A stretch of 64,000 bases of DNA. Source: Acinetobacter haemolyticus CIP 64.3 = MTCC 9819. GTDB lineage: Bacteria > Pseudomonadota > Gammaproteobacteria > Pseudomonadales > Moraxellaceae. Below are positions 21,429 to 31,193 of the stretch, one piece after another. The notes below the pieces were generated by a model that made no database searches, was not told the DNA's origin, and worked only from the letters and a program-made list of their open reading frames with translations. Where the stretch lies: positions 248,001 to 312,000 of the forward strand of contig NZ_KB849803.1 in assembly GCF_000369065.1 (NCBI RefSeq), in the 5' to 3' direction. The position numbers were made by a program, and so were the translations under genes. Position 1 is the stretch's first letter. Each line of letters starts with the position of its first letter.

Positions 21429-22568
21429 TTACATATGATCTAAGTAATATTCCTCTTTCATTTCTGGCTGCAAAGCATAGCTCTGATTTGGTTGAATTCC
21501 TTGCCCCTCAATCATTAAACCATTGGGGGTGTAATAATGTGAAACCGTCATTTGCAAAGCAGCGCCATTGGGTAGCGGAAATAGCTTTTGCACCACGCCC
21601 TTGCCATAACTGGTTTCCCCAACAACCCATGCACGTTTATGCTCTTTTAAGGCGGCTGCAAAAACTTCCGCTGCCGAAGCTGAACGCCGATTAATCAACA
21701 CGCCTAGTTTCAGATTTTGAAACTCCTTCGATGGCAAAGCTTGAAATTGTTGACCACCTTCAGAACGACTCTTTGTGGTAACAATCAAGCCCTGATTTAA
21801 AAATAAGTCCGCAGATTCAACCGCAGCAGAAAGGAGACCACCTGGATTATTTCTTAAGTCCAAGACCACTGCTTTCAATCTTGGTGAACCAAATTCTTCA
21901 ATTAGTCGCTTAATCTCATTAGCTGTATCTTGTTGAAAAACTTTAACTTTAAGCACTAGCACTTGATTAGATAGCAATACTGGCTCGATATCTGTTTCTA
22001 CTTTTTTATTTCTCACCAAAATCACAGTACTTGTGGTGTTCTCTGGTAATATCTGTACTGTGCTACCAATCGAACCATACAGCAAACCTTGTACTTGATC
22101 TTGATTTAAACTTTTTAATTCTTGATTATCAATTTTAAGAATCGCCTGTCCATTTTTCAGACCTAACTTATTTGAATCCGACCCTGTTTTGAGATCTTGA
22201 ACTTTCCATAATTTGCTATGCTGATCAAAACCTAGATTGAAATCAACTGAAGCTAAGTCGCCTTCCGTATATTGGATCAACTGACGATATTCTTCAGCTG
22301 ACAGATAGCGTGAATAGGGATCTAAGCCACTGACTAGGCCTTTGATCGATTGCTGAAATAATGCATCATCTGATTTTTTTTCAACATAATTGTCTCGGAC
22401 AATGCCATAGATCTGCACAAACTGTTGAATTGATTCTATTGGTACTTCAGCACTTCGTGATGGTGGATTCTCCCCCCATCCCGATAATGGTGCAGCAACA
22501 AGCGTATGCCCCCAACACAACAACAAACTGGCAAATACAGCGCGATAAATGTTGTTGCGTGGGGTCAT
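21429..22568 (-). CDS. ctp: S41-family C-terminal processing peptidase, C-terminus altered by IS66
   Basis: Periplasmic serine protease (CtpA/Prc class). Signal peptide about 1-25; PDZ domain about 105-185; protease core with RNNPGGLL, the Ser of RRSASAAEVFA and the Lys of YGKGVVQ. The reading frame crosses the IS66 junction: the last codons are LDH-M and the stop TAA is supplied by the IS end (21429-21431). Joining the flanks without the IS would give DHISDLVLKSRL, so about ten residues were lost and one gained. The catalytic part is intact. gpmI is upstream (9 bp gap), so both are probably one operon. Confidence 0.88.
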   Translation of the reverse strand: MTPRNNIYRAVFASLLLCWGHTLVAAPLSGWGENPPSRSAEVPIESIQQFVQIYGIVRDNYVEKKSDDALFQQSIKGLVSGLDPYSRYLSAEEYRQLIQYTEGDLASVDFNLGFDQHSKLWKVQDLKTGSDSNKLGLKNGQAILKIDNQELKSLNQDQVQGLLYGSIGSTVQILPENTTSTVILVRNKKVETDIEPVLLSNQVLVLKVKVFQQDTANEIKRLIEEFGSPRLKAVVLDLRNNPGGLLSAAVESADLFLNQGLIVTTKSRSEGGQQFQALPSKEFQNLKLGVLINRRSASAAEVFAAALKEHKRAWVVGETSYGKGVVQKLFPLPNGAALQMTVSHYYTPNGLMIEGQGIQPNQSYALQPEMKEEYYLDHM

Positions 22569-22577
22569 TCTCTCACC

Positions 22578-24122
22578 TTATTGTAAAGTAATTAGATTTT
22601 TTCCTTGCATCTCTTGCGGTACAGGGATATTCATCAAATGTAATAATGTTGGTGCAACATCTGCCAATACACCACCTTCAGCAATGGTTGCTTGAGTAGG
22701 GCCAACATAAATAAATGGAACAAGTTCAGTTGTATGCTGAGTATGTACTTGACCGCTGTCATAGTCTTGCATTTGCTCTACATTACCATGATCCGCCGTA
22801 ATTAACATATGCCCTTTGTTTGCCATCACCGCATCATAAACACGTCCGAGGCAGGTATCGACTGTTTCTACTGCTTTCACCGCGGCATCAAACACACCTG
22901 TATGCCCAACCATATCTCCATTGGCATAATTCACCACCAATAGATCAAATTCGCCTGAGTTAATTGCATTGACCAATTCATCCGTCACTTCAATCGCACT
23001 CATTTCAGGTTTTAAATCGTAGGTCGCAACATTCGGAGACGGAATCAAAATCCGCTTCTCGCCCACATACTCATCTTCACGTCCACCGCTAAAGAAGAAA
23101 GTCACATGTGCATATTTTTCAGTTTCAGCAATACGCAATTGGGTCTTACCTAAGCTCGATAAATATTCACCAATCGAATTTTTTAATTCTTCTGGCATAT
23201 ACGCAATTGGTGCATCAATACTAGCTTGATAACGTGTCAACATGACGAATTTTGAGAGTTGTGGAACAACCTTACGTTCAAAACCCGCAAAATCTTTTTC
23301 CACAAAGGCACGGGTAATTTCTCGTGCACGATCGGCACGGAAATTCATAAATACGAGGCTATCGCCATCTTGTACTTTAACAATCTCGCCGATACGTGTT
23401 GCTTTGACAAATTCGTCATTTTCTTCAGCAGCATAGGCCTGTTCTAGCCCGTCAACTGCTGAATTTGCCACTCGGATAGCCTCACCTTCGGTCATCAAAC
23501 GGTAGGCTTCTTCGACACGATTCCAACGATTGTCACGATCCATCGCAAAATAGCGACCAATCATTGACACAATACGTCCTTGATTTGGGTATTGAGCAAA
23601 TAAAGCATCTAATTTTTCTAATGACGGTTGAGCACTACGTGGCGGTGTATCACGCCCATCAAGGAATGCATGTAAATACACCGTTGCCCCACGTTTTAGT
23701 GCAAGCTCACACATCGCAACGATATGATCTTCATGTGAATGTACACCACCCTCTGAGAGTAGACCCATCACATGAACTGCACCATTGGCGGCCTTGGCTT
23801 TCTCAACCGCATCCACCAATACTTCATGCTCAAAGAAATCCCCTGTACGGATATCTTTTGTAATACGAGTAAAATCTTGATATAGCACGCGACCCGCACC
23901 AAGATTCATATGCCCCACTTCAGAGTTACCCATTTGCCCATCAGGAAGACCAACATCTTCTCCAGAGCCAGAAATTAAACTATTCGGATGCTTGGCTTTC
24001 ATCGCAGTCAAATTTGGGGTTTGCGCAGCTAAATACGCATTATCTTCAACTGCTTCACGATGTCCTACACCATCCATAATTACAAGAACGTGAGGAATTT
24101 TGCCAGCATTTGCATCCGTCAT
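22578..24122 (-). CDS. gpmI: 2,3-bisphosphoglycerate-independent phosphoglycerate mutase
   Basis: Interconverts 3- and 2-phosphoglycerate using two Mn2+ and a phosphoserine. Seen: [10 protein letters not shown] (metal Asp), [19 protein letters not shown] with the catalytic Ser, [12 protein letters not shown], and the C-terminal metal site [11 protein letters not shown]. Its 514 residues are typical. The ctp-like peptidase gene lies 9 bases downstream, as in many gammaproteobacteria. Confidence 0.96.
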   Translation of the reverse strand: MTDANAGKIPHVLVIMDGVGHREAVEDNAYLAAQTPNLTAMKAKHPNSLISGSGEDVGLPDGQMGNSEVGHMNLGAGRVLYQDFTRITKDIRTGDFFEHEVLVDAVEKAKAANGAVHVMGLLSEGGVHSHEDHIVAMCELALKRGATVYLHAFLDGRDTPPRSAQPSLEKLDALFAQYPNQGRIVSMIGRYFAMDRDNRWNRVEEAYRLMTEGEAIRVANSAVDGLEQAYAAEENDEFVKATRIGEIVKVQDGDSLVFMNFRADRAREITRAFVEKDFAGFERKVVPQLSKFVMLTRYQASIDAPIAYMPEELKNSIGEYLSSLGKTQLRIAETEKYAHVTFFFSGGREDEYVGEKRILIPSPNVATYDLKPEMSAIEVTDELVNAINSGEFDLLVVNYANGDMVGHTGVFDAAVKAVETVDTCLGRVYDAVMANKGHMLITADHGNVEQMQDYDSGQVHTQHTTELVPFIYVGPTQATIAEGGVLADVAPTLLHLMNIPVPQEMQGKNLITLQ

Positions 24123-24246
24123 AATGGACTCTCTGTTTGTCTATCATTTGATCGGCATAGTTTACCGAAATTTACATCAATTCTCTATGATCTTAACGAT
24201 GGCTTTCACCAATGTTCGCGATAGAGCAGGCATATCGATCAACTCG

Positions 24247-25320
24247 CTATCTTGCTCGGTACAATAAATAGCTTCCGATCATAAACATCAGCACCACTGG
24301 CAGTAGTACAAACCATGCAGGTGACGGTGCATAAACCAAACTCGCGTATCCCATAAAATCTTGTAGATAGAAAAAACCGAGTCCCGTAAAGAGCGCAATC
24401 ACCAATCTAAATCCCATAGATTGTTGACGTAAGGGACCAAAAATAAACGAACATGCGATCAACACCAAAGCAATCAAGGCAAATGGTGAGGCCACTTTCT
24501 GCCAAAATGCCAATTCATAGGTTTTAGGCACTTGGCTATATTCCTCCATATAACGCATAAAACTGATCAACTGAGTAGGAGATAAATCTTCAGGATCTAT
24601 CGTTACCATATGGACATATTTTGGTTGCAATGCCAATGCCAGTGCTTGGTTGGCATGATCTGTTTTAATCGCATTCCCTTGAGGCAATAAATCAATCTGA
24701 TGAGATTGCTCAAGCGTCCACTGTCCATCTTTAACAAAATTCCCTTGTTCAGCTGTAACAAAAGACTGTAAACGGTAGTTTTCGTCAAAATCAATGGATT
24801 GGATATTACGCAACTGACCTTGCGAGTTAGCATAATCAATATAGGTAAAACGCTGCCCTTCTCTCGACCAATAACCTTTAACTTCACCTAGTGCAGCGAC
24901 GCTTCGTTGTTTTTTAATACTTTGGGCCTTTTCATTGGTATAAGGGATCACCCATTCACTCAATGTAAAGGATAAAACAATCAGTAATAAAGCTGACCGC
25001 ATCACCCAACCCACGATTCGCCAGAGACTGATCCCGACCGAACGCATGACGATCAGTTCGCTATTAGAAGCCAGTGCACCCAACCCCAAAACAGAGCCAA
25101 TCAAAGCAGCGACAGGTAAAATTTCATATAAATAACGCGGTGCACCCCATAACACATACAGGAATGCTTGCCACGCATTATAGTTTGGCTTTAATGAGCC
25201 CAACTCACCCAGATAGGTAAATAGGACTTGTAAAAAAGACAGCACCAACGTCGTACCGAGCATTGCCAGTACCGTGGTTTTTGTTACATGTTTGGCGACT
25301 ATTCGACGTGCTAACATCAC
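24247..25320 (-). CDS. lptG: LPS export permease LptG
   Basis: One of two YjgP/YjgQ-family permeases that with LptB2 pull lipopolysaccharide (in Acinetobacter often lipooligosaccharide) out of the inner membrane. Three N-terminal and three C-terminal membrane segments flank a periplasmic beta-jellyroll (about 130-265). The conserved ASNSELIVMRSVGIS is present. Start overlaps the lptF stop by ATGA-like coupling (25317-25320). Confidence 0.93.
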   Translation of the reverse strand: MMLARRIVAKHVTKTTVLAMLGTTLVLSFLQVLFTYLGELGSLKPNYNAWQAFLYVLWGAPRYLYEILPVAALIGSVLGLGALASNSELIVMRSVGISLWRIVGWVMRSALLLIVLSFTLSEWVIPYTNEKAQSIKKQRSVAALGEVKGYWSREGQRFTYIDYANSQGQLRNIQSIDFDENYRLQSFVTAEQGNFVKDGQWTLEQSHQIDLLPQGNAIKTDHANQALALALQPKYVHMVTIDPEDLSPTQLISFMRYMEEYSQVPKTYELAFWQKVASPFALIALVLIACSFIFGPLRQQSMGFRLVIALFTGLGFFYLQDFMGYASLVYAPSPAWFVLLPVVLMFMIGSYLLYRAR

Positions 25321-26417
25321 AACCCCACTCGTTGCATACTTTTCTTAATTTTAGGTGCTAATTTTTGTTTACGCGTAAACAGGGCAGCCGCAATACCATA
25401 AATCAACAACACTGCAGGATAAGCCCAAATATCTAGCTCTTCTTTACTAATACGCGTTTTAATCGCAATCATTAGTACGATTAAACTGGCAAAAATAAAG
25501 ATAGCGGGAATCAGACGATAATATCGCCCTTGACGTGGACTCACTTCAGAGAGCGCGACCGCAAGGAATAACGCCACGACCATTACGAAAGGACCAAAGA
25601 TACGCCATCCTAACTCTCCTCTTACCACGAAATCATCACGCTTTTGCCACAACTTCGACATCGATAAAGCTTCAACATCTTCGCTTTCAAAGTTGACATC
25701 TTTGTCATTTTCTAAACGTAAACGATAAGATTGAAACTCGGCTTGCGTATATCTTGGCTGATTGGGATAAATCTCGTAACGGCGACCTTGCACTAAGTCG
25801 ACAACACTCGCAGTATCATTTTCAATTTCAACTCGTGTAGCCTCTTTCGCCAGAATCATTTGATCAGGCTTGTCTTCACGATCTGATTTATAATAGTAAA
25901 AGATATCTTTTAAGTTTTTTCGATCTTCTGAAAGAGAGCCAGCATAAATAGTATAGGAACCAGAAGAAATAAACTCTTTGGGTCGCACCAAATCAAAGCC
26001 AGCTCGTACCGCTTGAGTTTGCATCAAGCTTTGATAACCTCTTATGCCCGCTGAAGCCCCCCAGCACATGAGTACCGCCTGTACAATCAAAAATACAGCA
26101 GTCATCGGTAATAACAAACGTGTTAACTGATTACGGCTCACCCCACTGCCATTTAATACCGCCATTTCATGATCGACATACAAACGACCAAACACCAACA
26201 TTAAACCAATGAAAAAGCCCAAAGGTAAAATCAGCGTTAAGAACTCAGGTAGACGATAAGCAATAATACTGAGTAGCACGCCACCATCGAGACGACCTTG
26301 TGCAGCACGCCCAAAAATTTTGATGAGCTGCCCACCCATAATAATCAAAGTGAGCAAGGCCGTCACAACCAAAGAGGTGGACACCACTTGTTTGACGAGG
26401 TAACGTCGAATAATCAA
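25317..26417 (-). CDS. lptF: LPS export permease LptF
   Basis: Partner of LptG, first gene of the pair. N-terminal IIRRYLVKQVVSTSLVV leads into the first membrane segment; YVDHEMAVLNGSGVSRNQL is the coupling-helix region that meets LptB; the periplasmic domain is about 125-265 and three more membrane segments follow. Divergent from pepA, with a ~155 bp shared upstream region that should hold both promoters. Confidence 0.93.
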   Translation of the reverse strand: MIIRRYLVKQVVSTSLVVTALLTLIIMGGQLIKIFGRAAQGRLDGGVLLSIIAYRLPEFLTLILPLGFFIGLMLVFGRLYVDHEMAVLNGSGVSRNQLTRLLLPMTAVFLIVQAVLMCWGASAGIRGYQSLMQTQAVRAGFDLVRPKEFISSGSYTIYAGSLSEDRKNLKDIFYYYKSDREDKPDQMILAKEATRVEIENDTASVVDLVQGRRYEIYPNQPRYTQAEFQSYRLRLENDKDVNFESEDVEALSMSKLWQKRDDFVVRGELGWRIFGPFVMVVALFLAVALSEVSPRQGRYYRLIPAIFIFASLIVLMIAIKTRISKEELDIWAYPAVLLIYGIAAALFTRKQKLAPKIKKSMQRVGL

Positions 26418-26572
26418 AGTAATGCTTCCAAAAAAACCAATCGAGGGGTATCGCTAGTTTACCCGAATGTTAAAAATATAAAACCTATCGCATGTTGCGG
26501 ATTGCAACCTCATATCTGAAAGTGTTTAATGAGATTATCTTTATTTTTTACCGATTAGGTTCTAAACAAACA

Positions 26573-28021
26573 ATGAAATTTACTCTTGATCATGCCTTTC
26601 CAACACAAACAGCAAGTGAATCTTTATGGATTTTGGTGGATTCAGAACAACTACAAACCAATCTAAACTCCTACCAAATCAGTCAATTAGAAGAAGTCTT
26701 AACCGCAACTCACTTTAAAGCAAGTTTTAATGAAAGCTTAGCTTTAATTGCAAAAGTTGCGGAGCACAGTAACACCCAACTACTCGGACTTGGAAATGCC
26801 ACTGAGCTCAAAGCAACCAAATTAGCAAAACTTGCACAAACGATTATCAAATCATCACAAAATAAATTTAAACAAATTAGTGTTGATTTATCCGCACTAC
26901 CAGCAGAACTTCATTCACTATTTGCTTTAAGCTTGACTCAGGCTGCTTATGGCTATGACGAGTTCAAATCAAAAAAGAATGCGTTTGTACTCGAAACTAT
27001 CCACCTGATTGCGAGCCAGACAACTTTAGATGATGCCCAACTCAATCTGATTCATGCAGTTCAATCTGGCCAAAGCTATGCTCGAGACTTAGGCAATCGC
27101 CCTGGGAATATTTGTTTTCCTGAATATCTAGCAGATCAAGCACTTTCTCTTGCAGCACAATATCCAGACCGTTTAAAAGTAACGGTACTGGATGAACAAC
27201 AGATGGCTGACTTGGGCATGCATGCATTTCTTGCCGTTAGCAAAGGTTCAGACCGTCCAGGGCGAATCATCACGCTAGAATATAATGCAAAAATTGAACA
27301 AGCACCTGTCGTTCTTGTTGGTAAAGGTGTAACGTTTGACACTGGCGGTATTTCACTGAAACCCGGCTTAGGCATGGACGAAATGAAATTCGATATGTGC
27401 GGTGCAGCATCCGTACTTGGCACCATGCAAGCACTTTGTGAAGTGCAGTTGCCAATTCATGTGGTGGGTGCAATTGCAGCAGCAGAGAATATGCCCTCAG
27501 GTGGCGCCACTCGTCCCGGAGACATTGTCACGACGATGAGTGGTCAAACGGTTGAAATCCTCAATACCGATGCAGAAGGTCGTTTAGTTCTATGTGACAC
27601 CTTAACTTATGTAAAACGTTTTAATCCTGCGTTGGTGATTGATATTGCGACACTCACAGGTGCATGTGTTGTTGCATTAGGTAAAGTCGTGAGTGGCTTA
27701 TTTACACCAGATGATGAGCTTGCCCAAGCATTACAACAAGCTGGTGAACAGTCACACGATCGTGTATGGCGTATGCCAGTCATGGAAGACTATCAAGAAT
27801 TACTCGACTCTCCATTTGCCGATATTGCCAACATTGGTGGTCCTCATGGTGGTGCAATCACAGCCGCATGTTTCCTTGAGCGTTTTACCCGTGACTATCG
27901 CTGGGCACATTTGGACGTGGCTGGTACTGCATGGTTATCAGGTGCAGCCAAAGGTGCGACAGGACGTCCAGTCCCTTTACTGATGCAGTTTTTAGCAAAT
28001 CGTGTTGAAGCGAAAAACTAA
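26573..28021 (+). CDS. pepA: Leucyl aminopeptidase PepA
   Basis: M17 cytosolic aminopeptidase, hexameric, two metals; in E. coli also a DNA-binding partner in Xer recombination. The C-terminal catalytic half has [29 protein letters not shown] and the signature [11 protein letters not shown] take the ATG at 26573 (MKFTLDHAF), giving 482 residues; the open frame extends 27 codons further with no family likeness. holC follows 3 bases after the stop. Confidence 0.94.
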   Translation: MKFTLDHAFPTQTASESLWILVDSEQLQTNLNSYQISQLEEVLTATHFKASFNESLALIAKVAEHSNTQLLGLGNATELKATKLAKLAQTIIKSSQNKFKQISVDLSALPAELHSLFALSLTQAAYGYDEFKSKKNAFVLETIHLIASQTTLDDAQLNLIHAVQSGQSYARDLGNRPGNICFPEYLADQALSLAAQYPDRLKVTVLDEQQMADLGMHAFLAVSKGSDRPGRIITLEYNAKIEQAPVVLVGKGVTFDTGGISLKPGLGMDEMKFDMCGAASVLGTMQALCEVQLPIHVVGAIAAAENMPSGGATRPGDIVTTMSGQTVEILNTDAEGRLVLCDTLTYVKRFNPALVIDIATLTGACVVALGKVVSGLFTPDDELAQALQQAGEQSHDRVWRMPVMEDYQELLDSPFADIANIGGPHGGAITAACFLERFTRDYRWAHLDVAGTAWLSGAAKGATGRPVPLLMQFLANRVEAKN

Positions 28022-28024
28022 CAC

Positions 28025-28432
28025 ATGACACAAGTCAGCTTTTATCTCTTTGAAAAGAGTACCGAACGGCAAGTCGAAAGTGCTTGCCGTTTATGCCGAA
28101 AGATTCTGAATCAGCATCCACAAATTTGGTGGTATTGTACTGATTCAGAGATCCAAAATGAGCTTGATGACAAATTATGGAGTTTTGATCCCAACAGCTT
28201 TATTCCACATGGCATCGACCAAAGCCATAGTCCCGTCTGTATTTCAGAACAATTACCGCCATCCAATGATTGGATCGTGTTTAATTTTAACAATCATGCA
28301 CTTGAACAAATTCAAGATTTTCGCCACATTATCGAAATTATCGAGAATAATGAAACTGCGAAGCAACTTGGACGAGAAAAATTTAAAACGTATCGTCGTT
28401 TAGGTATCGAGCCTCGAACTTTTAAATTATAA
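28025..28432 (+). CDS. holC: DNA polymerase III chi subunit HolC
   Basis: Links the clamp loader (via psi) to single-strand binding protein. The 135-residue length, N-terminal VSFYLFEKS, CRLCRKILNQ and the middle LWSFDPNSFIPHG are typical of the chi family. Placed right after pepA, the common pepA-holC order, and very likely co-transcribed. Confidence 0.9.
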   Translation: MTQVSFYLFEKSTERQVESACRLCRKILNQHPQIWWYCTDSEIQNELDDKLWSFDPNSFIPHGIDQSHSPVCISEQLPPSNDWIVFNFNNHALEQIQDFRHIIEIIENNETAKQLGREKFKTYRRLGIEPRTFKL

Positions 28433-28467
28433 ATCGACAAACAAGCGTATCATTTGAGGAGTGTGGT

Positions 28468-29094
28468 GTGGCATTAAATGTAGGTCAAGATTTTAAAAAA
28501 CGCTGGTTAAATACCCCTGAGGCTGTACGTCAAACCTATCAGGATGATTTAGCACGCATTTGTGATCTGCTATTACCACAAACCGCCATTCAAACTTGGC
28601 GTCAGCAAGAAGAACAAGCTGAAATGCGTTCACAGCAACGCATTGATCAAGCCTATGCTGATCTTAAAGCAGAGTTGATTGAACAAGCCCGTATCCGTAA
28701 ACAACTTGCTTTAGAAAAAGCCTTAGCTGAGAAACGTGCTGCTGAAGCAGCCTACGCAGCCCAACTTCAAGCAGATGAAGCACGACAGTTTCAACAACAA
28801 ACTGAAAATCTCTTGGCGTTACGTGAACATATTGATCAAGAAATCGTTGCACAAACGGAACGTTATCAAAGCAATCCTGAACAACCAAGTATTGATTATG
28901 CTCAAGGACAACGCCTCACAATTGATGACCAGCAAATTCTTTCAGAATTAGAAAGTGTTCGTGTTCGACTCGAATTAGAAGCCGAAAGTTTAATTGAACA
29001 AGCCGTGACTGTATTCAGAGCTAAACTACATGCACTGGCGCAAGACGAAATCGAATACATCTTGAAAAATAGTGAATTTTCTAACGACCAGTAA
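28468..29094 (+). CDS. Uncharacterised coiled-coil protein
   Basis: 208 residues, start GTG at 28468 with GAGGAG 5-10 bases upstream. Residues about 45-135 are a long Glu/Gln/Ala/Arg-rich coiled coil (EEQAEMRSQQRIDQAYADLKAE onward, cut here), and a second helical stretch ends the protein. No signal peptide or membrane segment. It is the last gene of a pepA-holC unit and ends at a strong terminator. I do not recognise a family; a structural or replication-linked role cannot be read from the sequence. Confidence 0.75.
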   Translation: MALNVGQDFKKRWLNTPEAVRQTYQDDLARICDLLLPQTAIQTWRQQEEQAEMRSQQRIDQAYADLKAELIEQARIRKQLALEKALAEKRAAEAAYAAQLQADEARQFQQQTENLLALREHIDQEIVAQTERYQSNPEQPSIDYAQGQRLTIDDQQILSELESVRVRLELEAESLIEQAVTVFRAKLHALAQDEIEYILKNSEFSNDQ

Positions 29095-29099
29095 ATATT

Positions 29100-29126
29100 A
29101 AAAAGCCCAGCGAAACTGGGCTTTTT
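29100..29126. terminator. Bidirectional terminator after the pepA-holC unit
   Basis: AAAAAGCCCAG-CGAAA-CTGGGCTTTTT, between convergent genes (28468-29094 and ribE). Confidence 0.9.
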
Positions 29127-29140
29127 AATTAGCTAGATTT

Positions 29141-29800
29141 TTATTTTAAAAATCCATTTTCAGCTAAAAAAGCCATACTAATATTCGATTCAGCTTTTTG
29201 CTCAGCAGCCTTATCACCTAACAACAAACGCTCAATGTAACGCGCAAGTACATCAACTTCCAAATTCACTTTAGTGCCCACTTGCCATGTTCCAATGTTA
29301 GTCCGTTCTGCAGTATGCGGAATCAAGTTTAAACTCAAAATATTGCCACGTAGGTGATTAATGGTCAGGCTAATTCCATCTACCGTCACAGACCCCTTTT
29401 CTGCCAAATATTTTGCAAGTTCAACAGGTGCTGTAACTTCAAAATAGAGGGAACGCGCATCTTCACGAACCAGCGTAATCTCGCCTAAACCGTCAACGTG
29501 ACCACTCACAATATGCCCACCAAAACGTGTCGTCGGCAACATGGCTTTTTCCACGTTGACTGCTTGACCAACTTTCCATTGACCCAGTGTGGTACGGTTT
29601 AAACTCTCACGAGAAACATCGGCTGCATACCAGTGATCTCCCCACTCAATCACAGTGAGACAAATCCCATTGGTGGCAATTGAATCGCCCAAATGCACAT
29701 CAGACATGTCTAAATCAGTCTGAATACGCAGACGAACATCACCACCTACACTTTGTAAGCTTTCTACCTTACCTAAACTTTCAATAATGCCTGTAAACAT
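29141..29800 (-). CDS. ribE: Riboflavin synthase, alpha chain
   Basis: Dismutates two lumazines to riboflavin. Two lumazine-binding repeats: residues 1-97 (MFTGIIESLGKV...GICLTV...VEKAMLPTTRFGGHIVSGHVDG) and 98-200 (GSVTVDGISLTIN...VDVLARYIERLL). 219 residues is normal. Monocistronic here; ribD lies 3 kb upstream on the same strand. I see no FMN riboswitch ahead of it. Confidence 0.94.
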   Translation of the reverse strand: MFTGIIESLGKVESLQSVGGDVRLRIQTDLDMSDVHLGDSIATNGICLTVIEWGDHWYAADVSRESLNRTTLGQWKVGQAVNVEKAMLPTTRFGGHIVSGHVDGLGEITLVREDARSLYFEVTAPVELAKYLAEKGSVTVDGISLTINHLRGNILSLNLIPHTAERTNIGTWQVGTKVNLEVDVLARYIERLLLGDKAAEQKAESNISMAFLAENGFLK

Positions 29801-29955
29801 GGGACTTTTAACCTACCTTTATTGCAGTACGCATCGCAGTAAAGCAAATACCTTAAAGCAAAGAAACCCAGATAACAAGGCACACTTAGTTCAAATTCAG
29901 GCGAATAAAAAGGGCGATCCTCTGACCCCCCTCTTGGCATTGATGAAGTGATCGA

Positions 29956-30795
29956 CTATTGCATTTCTGATATTTGTTTTTCACCAGAACGACTTTCTTC
30001 AACTTTATTGCTAAGCAAGAAATGGCCAAAGAACAATTTATAGCCCACTACTCCTAGGCAAGCCCCAACAATTGGCGCAAGAATAGGAACAATAAAATAT
30101 GGAATATCTCGTCCACCCGTAAACGCAACGGGTCCCCATCCTGAAAAATAGGCAACGATTTTCGGGCCAAAATCACGTGCAGGATTCATGGCAAAGCCTG
30201 TCAGCGGTCCAAAAGATGCTCCAATTACGGCAACCAATAGACCAACTAAAATTGGTGCTAAAGGCCCACGCGGTAAACCATTGCTATCATCACCAATCGC
30301 CATGATTAACCAAAGTAATAGCATGGTGATAAACATTTCCACCATAAACGCCTGACCAAGCGACAGTAAATGATGAGGATAAGTCGAAAAGATTCCTGCT
30401 AACTCTAGACTTTCAACACTACCACGCACCATGTGATGCGTCTGTTCAAAGTCTAAAAATAAACTGCTATACAGTCCATATACCATCAATGCACCCGTTG
30501 CAGCACCCGCCACTTGAGCAATGATATAAAAAGGAACTTTGCGTTTATCAAAGCCTGCAAATAAAGCCAAAGCTATGGTCACCGCTGGATTAAGATGTGC
30601 ACCTGAAATACCCGCCGATAAATAAACCGCTAAGGCAACTGCTAAGCCCCAAACAATACTGATTTCCCACAGACCTAAATCTGCTCCAGCAAGTTTAAGT
30701 GCAGCCACCACACCGATACCAAATGATAAAAAAATTGCGGTAGCAAAAAATTCAGCTACACATTGCCCCAATAATGTGGGTTCCGAGCGACTCAT
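29956..30795 (-). CDS. glpF: Glycerol facilitator / aquaglyceroporin
   Basis: Major intrinsic protein channel with six membrane segments and both NPA half-helices: GAHLNPAVTIAL (first) and GFAMNPARDFGPK (second). The Asp after the second NPAR is the mark of glycerol facilitators, not water-only AqpZ. 279 residues as in GlpF. No glpK or glpD is adjacent, so the substrate is inferred from the motif only. Confidence 0.85.
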   Translation of the reverse strand: MSRSEPTLLGQCVAEFFATAIFLSFGIGVVAALKLAGADLGLWEISIVWGLAVALAVYLSAGISGAHLNPAVTIALALFAGFDKRKVPFYIIAQVAGAATGALMVYGLYSSLFLDFEQTHHMVRGSVESLELAGIFSTYPHHLLSLGQAFMVEMFITMLLLWLIMAIGDDSNGLPRGPLAPILVGLLVAVIGASFGPLTGFAMNPARDFGPKIVAYFSGWGPVAFTGGRDIPYFIVPILAPIVGACLGVVGYKLFFGHFLLSNKVEESRSGEKQISEMQ

Positions 30796-31152
30796 AACAA
30801 CCTCTCTTGGTCATCGCTACTCATAGGCAAGACCCTAAATTCAGCTCGGAAAACTATATTTATTTTCAAACTCGGTCAATCATCTTTGATAGTTTTTTGA
30901 ACGATTGATAAAACTACTCCCTACCCAAATCAAACTTAAAGAACGAATAACCACCACATAAAGAGTATGCATAATTATTTGTTTTATCTATAAATTAATA
31001 TAAAACACCATAGTAAATAAATTCAAAAACATTAAGCTTCACCATCTAGAAATACAATAAAAATTACAAGATATTTATCATAAAAACAGTGAGTTATTTA
31101 ACAAAACGATTCTATTTATTGTATTAACCGATTAAATAAGAGAATGAAATAA
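30796..31152. other. AT-rich intergenic region upstream of glpF
   Basis: About 360 bp with no open frame of note. It is strongly AT-rich with many TATAAA/TTATTT-like stretches and must hold the glpF promoter (minus strand); no specific operator could be identified. No tRNA or IS remnant is seen. Confidence 0.6.
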
Positions 31153-31187
31153 AAAAACACCACTTTGTATGGCAAAGTGGTGTTTTT
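31153..31187 (-). terminator. Terminator of the nrdR-ribD-methyltransferase unit
   Basis: AAAAACACCACTTTG-TATGG-CAAAGTGGTGTTTTT, a 15-bp stem with T-runs on both strands, right after the methyltransferase stop. Confidence 0.9.
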
Positions 31188-31193
31188 GTTATC

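Larger units (their letters stand above)
18942..21432 (+). mobile_element. Complete IS66-family insertion sequence (2,491 bp)
   Basis: The ends are GTAAGCATCCGGCTAAC at 18942 and, inverted, GTAAGCGTCCGCTGAATC ending at 21432; they start alike and then diverge. The 8-bp target duplication ATATGATC flanks it exactly (18934-18941 and 21433-21440), the length expected for IS66. It carries the classic three genes tnpA, tnpB and tnpC, all open. It appears richer in G and C than the host genes around it. It landed in the last codons of ctp. Confidence 0.93.

Noticed and set aside
29801..29955. FMN riboswitch before ribE
   Set aside because: The conserved RFN helices and AGGG-type core are not present.
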